Below are positions 1 through 14,183 of a stretch of 14,183 bases of DNA, in pieces (position 1 is the first letter of the stretch; each line of letters begins with the position of its first letter). The position numbers and the translations under genes are program-made. A model generated the notes under the pieces. It did no database searches. It was not told the DNA's origin and was given only the letters and a program-made list of their open reading frames with translations. Location: NCBI GenBank assembly GCA_026770585.1, contig MU646583.1:313706-327888 (forward strand), given 5' to 3'. Source of the DNA: Baffinella frigidus. Its lineage: Eukaryota > Cryptophyceae > Cryptomonadales > Baffinellaceae.

Positions 1-23
1 GGCTCCATGCCGCGGTCGCGTAT

Positions 24-125
24 CCCTTACGTGGCCGTAGGGTGAATATTCACCCTATCTCGCCCTAGGTAGGTCCTAGGGCCCCTCCGTAGGGCGTATG
101 AGCCTACTTGGCACTCAAGGGATAT
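24..125 (+). repeat. Dispersed repeat copy 1 (GAATATTC / CGTAGGG family)
   Basis: This stretch contains the 14-bp palindrome GGTGAATATTCACC, then CGCCCTAGG, TAGGTCCTAGGGCCC, CGTAGGGCGTATGAGCC and TTGGCACTCAA. The same succession occurs on the minus strand at 13443-13547, matching over about 100 nt with scattered differences. Truncated relatives lie near 8818-8880 and 12255-12345. It sits in the intron upstream of the first exon of the window. Confidence 0.7.
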
Positions 126-154
126 CAAGTTAACAAACCTCGCCTTTCCCGCAG

Positions 155-275
155 GCTGCCGGGCGACGTGAAAGCCAAGGCCGCAAGCTTGTACGAGGCG
201 AAGCTGAACAGTCTCAAGAATGCGAGGAATGCGGGGGGCGATCATGTGCAACCGCATAAGGTCTTCATGTCGTGA
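155..275 (+). CDS. 3'-terminal exon of an unrecognised upstream gene (partial)
   Basis: A pyrimidine-rich acceptor (CCTTTCCCGCAG) is followed by an open frame of about 39 residues that starts LPGDVKAKAASLYEAKLN, is rich in Lys and Ala, is probably helical, and ends at TGA 273-275. Codon third positions are mostly G or C, as in the main gene. The 5' part of the gene lies outside the window or upstream of the acceptor. The stop overlaps a good donor-like GTGAGT at 272-277, so this could instead be an internal exon ending at 271. I do not recognise the family from this piece and assign no function. Confidence 0.45.
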
Positions 276-633
276 GTCGCGTGGTGCATGCTGGATCGTT
301 GTGTAGCAGTGTTAATAACGCGAGGTTCGACTTCGACGGGTGGACAAGGTGTATCAAGATGTATGTGTGTAAAGTGCGTGAGATCGGGACGAATTTGGCG
401 AATGAAGTTTTCAGAAAAGCGGTGTACGCTTCTGCACTGAGCATTGCTCGGTACATGTATGCCCAACTGCTGTCAAATGCTGTCACACACTCCTCCTCGC
501 GCGCAGCAGGCGACACACCGCCCATTACACTCGCAACATACATTCAACACCCCCACTCCTCACCAGCCTGGATGCGACCAGCGCTCTCACCCGGCGATCC
601 CACATCCGCCGGGAAACGCCCGACACTCACATC
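276..633. other. Non-coding stretch, no supported gene
   Basis: Between the stop of the plus-strand exon and the possible minus-strand terminal exon I see no exon with a good acceptor and donor. A plus-strand frame stays open from 272 to 826 but has no domain or repeat structure I recognise. The interval fits the space between two converging gene ends. Confidence 0.4.
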
Positions 634-741
634 TTACATGTCAGGCGTGAACTTGCTGCCTGGCAGCGCAGACGAAAGGAGCTGGTTGGTGCCGGCCTGG
701 TTGCCAGTCCGCAGTTTCCGCGACGCCGCTAGCGCCAGGTT
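634..741 (-). CDS. Possible terminal exon of a minus-strand gene
   Basis: On the minus strand, an acceptor-like CAG (742-744), preceded by a pyrimidine-containing stretch, opens a 35-codon frame. It begins NLALAASRKLRTGNQAG and ends at TAA (634-636). Third positions are biased to G or C. The acceptor is uncertain, because the frame extends upstream to about 770 and other AGs could be used. Joined in phase 0 to the candidate exon at 1079-1204, it would give a helical, Ala/Leu-rich C-terminus. No family is recognised, and a chance frame cannot be excluded. Confidence 0.3.
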   Translation of the reverse strand, partial: NLALAASRKLRTGNQAGTNQLLSSALPGSKFTPDM

Positions 742-1032
742 CTGCCACACGCTCCACGTGTTGAGGGCACAGGGCGGAAGTCTTGGTGTCGTTCAGTGGG
801 GTTCGGGGGCACCGTGCGGAGCTTAGGGACGTAAGCGCTGTGGGAGCTTGGGTTGTGTGAGGCAAACACCAGTAAAGAAGGCGTTTGGGCAAAGACGAAG
901 GAATGTAAGGGGCCGGGAAGAGCGGTGGGTGAGGCAAGCAACAGTGTTACAGCCGCACCGCACCGCTGCCCCGCCAGATGCGTACAGCAAGGGAGGAAGA
1001 AGGGGAGGAAGGCAGGACGGAACAAGGTGAAA

Positions 1033-1057
1033 AGGAAGGAAGGAAGGAAGGAAGGAA
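1033..1057. repeat. (GGAA)n microsatellite
   Basis: Five to six consecutive AAGG/GGAA tetranucleotides. The same purine-rich bias begins at about 985. Confidence 0.85.
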
Positions 1058-1078
1058 TAATTTGTGTGCGTACCGTAC

Positions 1079-1204
1079 CGGGTTAATTGCCAGCGCCATC
1101 GCCGCGCGCATGTTTGCGTCCCCAAGCTGAGCGTGCTTCTTGGTCTTCTCGCCAGCCAGGATCGAAGAGATGTCCTGGGCTGCCTGCAGCACGCTCCCGC
1201 TCGC
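1079..1204 (-). CDS. Possible internal exon of a minus-strand gene
   Basis: On the minus strand, acceptor CTACCAG (ending at 1205) and donor GTACGG (starting at 1078) bracket a 42-codon phase-0 frame. It is Ala-rich and probably helical, starting ASGSVLQAAQDISSILAGEK, and has G/C-rich third positions. The plus-strand translation of the same DNA looks much less protein-like. The sequence carrying the acceptor is duplicated just upstream (see the repeat at 1205-1269). I do not recognise the protein. With the 634-741 segment it may form the 3' end of a small gene divergent from the main gene. Confidence 0.33.
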
Positions 1205-1269
1205 CTGGTAGCCGGGGACCAACATCAGAATGCGTCTGATGCCTGGTAGCCAGGGATCAACATCAGAAT
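1205..1269. repeat. Tandem duplication of a 37-nt unit over an acceptor
   Basis: The motif CTGGTAGCC(G/A)GGGA(C/T)CAACATCAGAATG occurs at 1205-1232 and again at 1242-1269, with two differences. The 37-nt spacing is not a multiple of three. If the neighbouring minus-strand exon is real, the second copy carries a spare acceptor in another frame. Confidence 0.75.
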
Positions 1270-1309
1270 GGGGCTGCTGCACTCTGGACGGCAGTGCGAG
1301 ATTCGTGAG

Positions 1310-2070
1310 CTAGCGGGTATCTCTCCGGTGTCTGCTGAAGTTGTTCAGAACTCCATCAGCTCCCCCGGCGTTTTCAGCAACATGGAAGGCTCCTGACAAC
1401 CAGTCCGTCTTGCGTCTCACTGCCCCAGGGAAGAGTGCCGGCGGCCAGACAGGATAATGCCAGCGCCTGAACCGATCTGCCCCTCTGTTCCGCTCTCCAA
1501 GACCCACCGCCACCGAGCTTACCACCCCAGCCTGGGCGTCACTCAGTCTGAGTTGGCACTAGTAGCCCACCTTGACCCATCTTGACAACCGGAACCGATC
1601 TGCCCCTTGTTCCGCTGACCCACCGTCACCCACGTCACCAGAGGTGACAACCCAGCCCAGCATAAGCCCCCCTCGGCCATACGCTCAGGAACACGCCGCT
1701 CGCGTCGCAATTGCAAGGTAAACCACCTGGGGAGTGGGCTGGGCCATAGCTATCGGGTATCTCTCCGGTCTACTGAAGTTCTATAATGGGCTGCCCCGAA
1801 TTTGGGCTGGTCCCGAATTTGCAGCAAGTTGAAGGCTCCTGGCCATCAGTCCGTGTCCGGCTCACCACCCCAGGGAAGAGTGCGGTGGCCATGCAGGACA
1901 TCAACAGTGCCAAAACCGATCTACTCCTTCTTCCGATCTCCATTCAAGACCCACCGTCACCGTCCATAACCGAGCTTAAAACCCCAAGGCCTCGTCCATA
2001 CTCCCAGGAGCACGCCGCTGGCGGAGCATCTGCAGGGGAACCACACGGGGAGTGGGCTGGGCTGTACGTG
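1310..2070. repeat. Decayed threefold repeat upstream of the main gene
   Basis: Shared blocks recur in the same order. CGGGTATCTCTCCGGT is at about 1314 and 1754. GAAGGCTCCTG(A/G)C is at about 1384 and 1831. CCAGGGAAGAGTGC is at about 1424 and 1871. ACCGATCTRC is at about 1471, 1592 and 1916. AGACCCACCG appears near 1499 and 1948, with GACCCACCGTCACC near 1616. GGAGCACGCCGCT-like is at about 1688 and 2008. GGGGAGTGGGCTGGGC is at about 1729 and 2048. The copies differ by substitutions and indels and share no common reading frame, so I read them as non-coding. Confidence 0.65.
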
Positions 2071-2221
2071 GCGGGTCGCCAGCGCCTCAAACACCATCCT
2101 GCGCCGAGAACGACGCGCCGCCGCCGGCGCGAATCAAAAGACTGACAAAAGTTGACAAACGCCAAAAGTCGGCACAAAGAAAATTCTCCCAGATCTTGCC
2201 TGTCCAAGATCCGTCGCTCGT

Positions 2222-2241
2222 CCATCTTGACCGCGATCAAG

Positions 2242-2245
<4 letters not shown>
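2222..2245 (+). promoter_or_regulatory. Inverted repeat enclosing the start codon
   Basis: CCATCTTGA (2222-2230) and TCAAGATGG (2237-2245) are perfect 9-nt complements around a 6-nt loop. The second arm contains the ATG (2242-2244). The start context is AAGATGG, with A at -3 and G at +4, so it is a strong start apart from the hairpin. Any effect on translation is inference. Confidence 0.5.
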
Positions 2246-9504
<7,259 letters not shown>

Positions 9505-9807
9505 GAGGGGGGGGGTTATGTGTAGCCAACTCGGTGGGGCACTCCGATGTCCTCAGAGGGGGTCTGTCCGGGGGGAGGAGGGGGGGGGAGGCAAATGAGT
9601 TGAGGATCGCAACGAGATTGGCGTGTGGAGGGGGGGGAAGTGCATGTACACAGAATGGCCGAGTGGCAGCACATGTGTGTTCGCGACGGGTTGATTGACT
9701 GGGCCGTGTGCAACGCGCATCGCTACGCTGTGAAACACCCCCCCCACGCGCTCAACCCGAGTGAGGCAGCGCTAGAGGTCTGGTGCCAGCTTTCAAGAAA
9801 CGCTAGC
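9505..9807. other. G-rich 3' flank of the main gene, no gene seen
   Basis: Runs of 6-9 G dominate 9484-9640. No exon or convincing polyadenylation signal is visible. This stretch probably contains the 3' untranslated region of the main gene. Confidence 0.4.
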
Positions 9808-9936
9808 TAAGGGTGGACAACCCGATTCCGGCGTCAAGTTATTCTGGCATTCTGCATCGCGCTACCGTGTTGCATACGGTAGCACCCTACGGAAAGCCGT
9901 AATTAGGTTGGCGTCGGAATTACTTCGCAACCCTTA
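9808..9936. mobile_element. MITE-like element, TAAGGGT…ACCCTTA type
   Basis: The ends TAAGGGTGG…ATTCCGGCGTCAA and TTGGCGTCGGAAT…AACCCTTA are imperfect inverted repeats of about 30 nt. The centre holds a hairpin, GCTACCGT and ACGGTAGC around GTTGCAT (9861-9883). Fragments of the same family lie in intron 10. Confidence 0.6.
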
Positions 9937-10002
9937 CAGGAGAACCTGTGATAGCGATTATCGGACACCTGAAGGTAAGTGACAGCGATGAATTGTCCAC
10001 AG

Positions 10003-10671
10003 ACGTAGGAGGTGGAGTTAGAATCCATCCGGAAAATGCTCGTATGAGCGGCCGACACGGGGTACAGTAAGTGGCACAATGCGTAGCATGTGCGGCGCTG
10101 ACGCTGGTTGTTTGGCAATAAATTATCAATCTCTCTCCACAGACGGATGTTCTGGGGACACATACCAGCCCCCCCCCATGTTTCCGGGGAAAACGATGTC
10201 CTGGGGTCTCTCCGCTTCCACTCTTTCTCCTGTCTTCACACCGGATTCGCAGCGAGGTGCGCACCTGAGAAAAGCTTGGCCTCGATGCATGTTGCCCGGT
10301 GACGAATTTGCCAGCATGAGCGATTGCCCCGGAGGCAACCACCTCGGTGGACTCTGCAAGTGCGAATCGGGTTACACATCGGACAGTGAAATGTTTCGCA
10401 TCGGTGTCAGCGCCGCCTCCGGTGGTGGTGGTGAGCAACAGTCGGGGCATCGAGAGACTGGTGGGGTGGCGGCGGGGTGTGTGAGGACCGTCTCGGGACG
10501 AGCCCGCCTCGGGCGAGAACAGAAGGCATGTATGTAGACATGAGGTAGGAGGTGGACTTAGAATCCATGGTAGGAGGTGGAGTTAGAATCCATCCGGAAA
10601 ATTCTCGTATGAGCGGCCGACACGGGGTACAGTAGTGACACAATGCGTATAAATTATCAATCTCTCTAGAC
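10003..10671. repeat. Long direct repeats bounding a 0.4-kb segment
   Basis: The sequence GTAGGAGGTGGAGTTAGAAT through TACAGTA, ACAATGCGTA and TAAATTATCAATCTCTCT occurs at 10004-10137 and at 10569-10668. The first copy carries about 33 nt more after GCGTA. A partial third copy (GTAGGAGGTGGACTTAGAAT) lies at 10545-10568. The segment between them is open in both orientations. The plus-strand frame includes a Cys-containing stretch (DCPGGNHLGGLCKCESGY) that resembles an EGF-like motif, but this is too weak to call a gene. Confidence 0.7.
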
Positions 10672-11090
10672 ATGAGGATTACTCGGCTAATTCAGGGGTG
10701 GATTCTGCCTCTTCAGGGAATCGATTTACATGTAGCGGGCCGGAAATGCCTTCCCCTTACTCTCATGTGCCGTCTGCCCTCCGTCTCCTTCCCGATTCAC
10801 GGCAAGGAGTGACACGTTCGCAGATGGTACCTGGTGTGGAGTCCGCGGGAGCTGGGAGCTTGCTTGCTTTCTGTCGGGATGTCCCGCGTTCTGGAAAGTT
10901 GGAGAGATTAAGTTCGCAGATGGCAAGACTTTTTGTTCCCGAGAGAGACTCCCAACCTAAGAGAACTAAGTCACCAGAACACAAGCAGCCAGCCGGGTTT
11001 CCGGGAGAGCTAGAACGGGTTTTCTTTTGGCTGAATCCCTCTGAAAAACAAACAGTGATTCTGGTGAAGCGGCCTCTGTGATGGCTGCAG
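10672..11090. other. Open but unassigned stretch
   Basis: A plus-strand frame without an in-frame ATG near its start runs from 10698 to 11081. It has no recognised domain, no splice context and no similarity to the flanking repeats that I can see. I do not call it a gene. Confidence 0.3.
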
Positions 11091-11095
11091 CACGA

Positions 11096-11314
11096 TACCT
11101 TGCCACCAGCAACCCGACCAGCAACCCGAAGTGAACCAAACCCGGTAGTGAGCATTGGAGCGATTTGTTAGGACCCGTAGCAAACCCCTAGGGGCCTAGG
11201 GATTTCCTGCGGGGGTGAATAAATGGACGATACAGGCTGAGCCTTATTCCTGGCGAAAAAACATATCCGGATTCAACCTGATTCAGTTCCTTTCGGGTTG
11301 CTGGTGGTAGGTAC
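11096..11314. mobile_element. MITE-like element with CACCAGCAACCCGA ends
   Basis: The left end TACCTTGCCACCAGCAACCCGA has CCAGCAACCCGA doubled. It is the imperfect complement of the right end TTTCGGGTTGCTGGTGGTAG (11291-11310). The interior carries CCCCTAGGGG (about 11187) and has no coding potential. Confidence 0.55.
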
Positions 11315-11604
11315 GGCCGGGCAATTTAAGGGTTTGTTAAGGTCTCACACACACGAGAGGTGTGGCAAACGTGGAACCATATTTTCTGGTTCCCTGCATC
11401 CCTACCGCGCACCTCTGTCTCCCTCCGTACACATTGTGCATGACCTCGCTCTATGCCCTGCTGAAACCTAGCCTCCGTCGGGGGGAACGCATGGCGGCCG
11501 TGGTGGCATCAAGCAAAATGTCTCACGCCGGGTGCAATGATCTCACTCCAGGAGGAAGAACGAGGGAGAACACTGTCTGGCCTCGTTGAATTATTAACAG
11601 AGAG

Positions 11605-11647
11605 AGGCGTGGGGAGGTCTACTTCACAAGTAGACCTCCCCACGCCT
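11605..11647. repeat. Perfect 20-bp inverted repeat with 3-nt loop
   Basis: AGGCGTGGGGAGGTCTACTT (11605-11624) is followed by CAC and then its exact complement (11628-11647). In RNA this would be a very stable hairpin. No poly-T tract follows, and this is eukaryotic DNA, so I do not call it a terminator. Confidence 0.85.
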
Positions 11648-11699
11648 GCTCAGGATCAGCACAATCGGACTGGGTCTGCAGGAAGGCGGCTGCTTCTCT

Positions 11700-12712
11700 C
11701 AACCGGAAACCCGACACCCAAAAACCGAAACCCGGAACCCGACTAACAGTCTATTGAAAATCGCGGATTGCGTTGAGCGCATCTAGGTCAGACCCTAAGC
11801 CCAAAATCCTCAACCACAAACCCTCAACCCTTCCCCCTGCCCCCTCAATCATAGAACCCAAACCATAAACCATAAACCGCAAACCGTGAACAGTGACCCG
11901 TGGCCCGTGAACCGTAAACCGAGAACCGTACACCCAAACCCCTGAACCCAAACCCCAACTAAACCCTAAACCGTAAACTCTGAACCACCAGACACCTCAA
12001 CCTCAAAACCCTAAGCCTTGAACCCTGAACCCTAAACCCTACACCCTAATCTTTGTACCCACCAGAAACCTAAACCTCAAAACCTCAAGATCCGAAACCC
12101 GGAACCCTAACTTCTCAACCTTAAACCCTGAACTCTGTGTACACCCACCAAAAATCTAAACCTCGAAACCCTAAACTCTGAACCCTGAAACCAAAACCTA
12201 GACCCAAATCCCTAACCCCTACACCGTAAACCCTAAACTCTGACCCCTATGATACCCTATCCCTCAAGTTCCTAGTGAGCGCACACACCCTACAGTAGGG
12301 CCCTAAGATTTGCCTGGGGCTTCCACTGGCGATTATTCGCCCGTCGCTCATTTCTGGGATACCCTATACCCTATACTCTGCCAAATCACAAACCCTAAAA
12401 CCTGAACCCCCTCACCCTCAACCCTCAACCCCCAACCCCCCTGAACCCTAAACTCTAAACCCCAAACCCTGAACCCTGAACCCTGAACCCTAAACATTAC
12501 ACCCTAAACCACAAACCATAAACTCCAAACCCTGACCCTCAAACCCCAGAACCTCAACCCTACTGCCTAACCCCTAAACCCTACACCCTAACCCCCAAAC
12601 AATAAACTGTAGACCCTGAACCCTAAACCCCAGAACCTAAACCCTAATGCCTAACCCTTAAACCCTACACCCTTGACCCAAAACCTTTGACCCTAAACCG
12701 TACGCCCTAAAC
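11700..12712. repeat. Degenerate telomere-like array, about 1 kb
   Basis: AACCC-rich units (CCCTAAA, CCCTGAA, CCCAAA, ACCGTAA, CCATAA) cover most of this region. It is interrupted at about 12250-12365 by a fragment of the CGTAGGG dispersed repeat (CACACCCTACAGTAGGGCCC). Units are far more diverged than in introns 4 and 12, so this array looks older. No gene is seen. Confidence 0.9.
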
Positions 12713-12855
12713 CCAGATGCACTTCCGCCCCGAGGCGGCAGCATCTCACGGAGCCTATCGAACAAAAACGCTTTTGGTGGTGATCACGTCGGAGTTCCCC
12801 ACTCCACTCGACTACCTAGGGGTCTCGGTCTCGGAGCTGGTTCACTCTCAAAACT

Positions 12856-12966
12856 CGGTTTGGGGTTTGGGGTTTGGGGTTTGGGGTTTCGGGGTTAGGG
12901 TTTGTAGTCAACAACCAACCCCCAAACCCGAAACCAAGCCAAACCACAATCCTAAAACCCGAATCA
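12856..12966. repeat. Telomere-like strand switch (G-strand then C-strand)
   Basis: GGTTTGGGGTTTGGGG…TTAGGGTTTG (12856-12906) is followed, after about 11 nt, by CAACCCCCAAACCCGAAACC (from 12918), giving a head-to-head arrangement that can fold. Every other telomere-like array in the window has the C-rich strand on plus. Confidence 0.8.
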
Positions 12967-13218
12967 TGCCGCAGATGTATTCTGAAGCCCAGGGCGCCCT
13001 CACGTGCGAGACTCTGTCTTCGTTCGTAGAGTAAGGGACCCTGCAATGGCTGCTCTGGGGATAGAGTCCCGTGTAGCTGGGCTCATAACCTCTGGCGTAT
13101 CGTAAACGCCTCTACTCGCATGCATGTCGAGGCCTTCGGGTGTGGGGTTGAGGGTGTAGAGACGGCCCACCACCGGAGGGCTCTCGTTCTGTGAATGGAC
13201 CACCTGCGAGGTCCACTC

Positions 13219-13436
13219 ACATGTACAGGAGTATCTGGGCTACGAGACCAGAACTTAAGAACACAGGTCGGATTTGGGGTCCCGTTTTCTTAAATTAGTA
13301 CAGGAGGGTTGAACAACTCTTGCGTTTACATGTAGTCAACCCTCTGGTACTAATTTCAGAAAACAGACACCGACCGATGTCGGAGCACCAGAGCACCCGT
13401 TTTCTGAAAGCCCAGATACATGTACCCCTGTACATG
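13219..13436. mobile_element. MITE-like element with nested inverted repeats
   Basis: The outer ends ACATGTACAGGAGTATCTGGGC (split as ACATGTACAGG and GTATCTGGGC) and GCCCAGATACATGTACCCCT are complementary over most of their length. An inner pair, TTAGTACAGGAGGGTTGAAC (13296-13315) and GTCAACCCTCTGGTACTAAT (about 13336-13355), forms a second stem. Confidence 0.65.
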
Positions 13437-13442
13437 AACATG

Positions 13443-13547
13443 GGATACTCATTGAGTGCCAAGCAGGCTCATACACCCTACGGTAGGGCCCTAGGACCTG
13501 CCCAGGGCGAGTTATGGTGAATATTCGCCCTATGGGCACTTAAGGGA
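13443..13547 (-). repeat. Dispersed repeat copy 2 (GAATATTC / CGTAGGG family)
   Basis: This is the inverted counterpart of the copy at 24-125. It reads GCTCATACACCCTACGGTAG…GGGCCCTAGGACCTGCCC…GGTGAATATTCGCCC…CACTTAAGGG. It starts within a few bases of the end of the 13219-13436 element. Confidence 0.7.
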
Positions 13548-13814
13548 TGCAGGGGGCGCGCACACAAGAAGGAGTAAAGACGTCATCGGTCGGGGCATCT
13601 CTGCCGCGTCGTGAAAGTCGCGACCCTAGAGCCTTTACCTTTATTATTTGGCGCCCCACTTACTACTGTACACACACACACACATTCGGTTAAATACACG
13701 CTGCCTAGATGCAGCCTCCTGAAATCTATTTGGCGCCGCGCTGGGCGGCACGCCTGACGCCTGCTGCCCGACAGACGCCTGACTGACGGTGACGCCTGAC
13801 TGACTGCTGACGAC
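13548..13814 (-). other. 3' flank of the armadillo gene, with (AC)n and GACGCCTG repeats
   Basis: (AC)n lies at about 13669-13683. GACGCCTG or close variants recur at 13754, 13773 and 13790, with GACTGAC spacers. This is probably the 3' untranslated region of the minus-strand gene. Confidence 0.5.
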
Positions 13815-13991
13815 TCACGACTCGGCCATGATGTTGCGGAGCGACGCGGCCGCGTGCTCCTGCACCTCCGAATCTGCTGCGGCCAACAACCCCACCAGGT
13901 TCGCCACCGCGCCGTCCTCCACCAGCCGCACCTTCACCTCTGGGTGGAACGAGAGATTCCGGATTGTCGCTACCGCGTTCTGTAGCACCAC
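13815..13991 (-). CDS. Armadillo-repeat protein, last exon (partial gene)
   Basis: On the minus strand, acceptor TCTCTCTCTGCAG (ending at 13992) opens a phase-0 exon of 58 codons ending at TGA (13815-13817). The product ends in armadillo repeats. NAVATIRNLSFHPEVKVRLV is a repeat's last helix, the turn and the start of the next repeat. EDGAVANLVGLL is followed by DSEVQEHAAASLRNIMAES, the typical 'E-V-Q-E-x-A-A-x-x-L-R-N' helix. Armadillo repeats form a right-handed superhelix that binds extended peptides; the partner cannot be told from this piece. The remaining exons lie beyond the right edge. The gene converges on the main gene. Confidence 0.82.
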   Translation of the reverse strand: MVLQNAVATIRNLSFHPEVKVRLVEDGAVANLVGLLAAADSEVQEHAAASLRNIMAES

Positions 13992-14183
13992 CTGCAGAGA
14001 GAGAGCGGAAAGCACGTTTAGGTCACGACCAGACCACAGGGAGAGGAAAGTGTGTTTAGTAAGGATCGACACCAACGTGACCACCGTGTGTTGTCTTCTG
14101 CACACGCGTGTGAGGCCAGAAGAGGCCAGGATGGTGGAGCGGGTGGGTGCCGGAAGGGCGCTTCCAGAGCGGTGCCACGGGGG

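Noticed and set aside
272-826. 184-residue plus-strand open frame
   Set aside because: No domain, no good start context, and a mixed low-complexity composition. It overlaps a more protein-like minus-strand frame at 634-741.
10079-10537. 152-residue plus-strand frame with a Cys-rich, EGF-like stretch
   Set aside because: Only four Cys occur in a short stretch, the frame overlaps an equally long minus-strand frame, and part of it lies in repeated DNA. It is kept as a note under the repeat, not as a gene.
10698-11081. 127-residue plus-strand frame
   Set aside because: Its first codon is GTG, no domain is recognised, and no neighbouring exon fits.
11700-12712. A true chromosome end
   Set aside because: The repeats are degenerate, interrupted by other elements, and followed by a normal gene exon at 13815, so this is an interstitial array.

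Overview
The window is nuclear DNA of a eukaryote, most likely a unicellular alga. Spliceosomal introns interrupt the genes. Arabidopsis-type telomere-like repeats (CCCTAAA) recur inside introns and between genes, and microsatellites and short inverted-repeat elements are abundant. The one complete gene encodes a protein with a signal peptide followed by an Arg/Ala/Pro-rich stretch and an LRLRGGG motif. I associate that arrangement with algae that have complex plastids, such as cryptophytes, haptophytes and pelagophytes. A cryptophyte with a large, repeat-rich genome is my best guess. That is an impression, not a proof.

Layout. Positions 1-300 hold the tail exon of an unrecognised plus-strand gene. 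Positions 634-1204 hold two exon-like segments of a possible minus-strand gene (weak). Positions 1310-2070 are a decayed, roughly threefold repeated segment. Positions 2242-9504 hold the main gene: 13 exons, 12 introns, and a 434-residue product whose reading frame closes exactly across all junctions. Its domains in order are signal peptide, linker with LRLRGGG, SAM domain, CS (p23/HSP20-like) domain, an SGS-like segment of CacyBP/SIP type, and a Met/Pro/Gly-rich tail. Positions 9505-13814 are about 4.3 kb of intergenic DNA with no gene I can support. That stretch contains MITE-like elements, a 20-bp perfect hairpin, a 1-kb degenerate telomere-like array and repeated modules. Positions 13815-13991 are the last exon of a minus-strand armadillo-repeat protein, which converges on the main gene.

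The main gene is the centre of interest. SAM plus CS plus SGS behind a signal peptide is an architecture I do not recognise. CacyBP/SIP relatives are normally cytosolic or nuclear adaptors of SIAH/Skp1 ubiquitin ligases, whereas this one appears to enter the secretory or complex-plastid route. Its introns look recently built. One is almost pure telomere-like repeat flanked by a 20-nt direct repeat. Others have transposon-like inverted repeats starting at the donor site, or exact short direct repeats at donor and acceptor. One intron contains an in-frame duplicated acceptor. Another is open in frame with its upstream exon across a CT-rich minisatellite.
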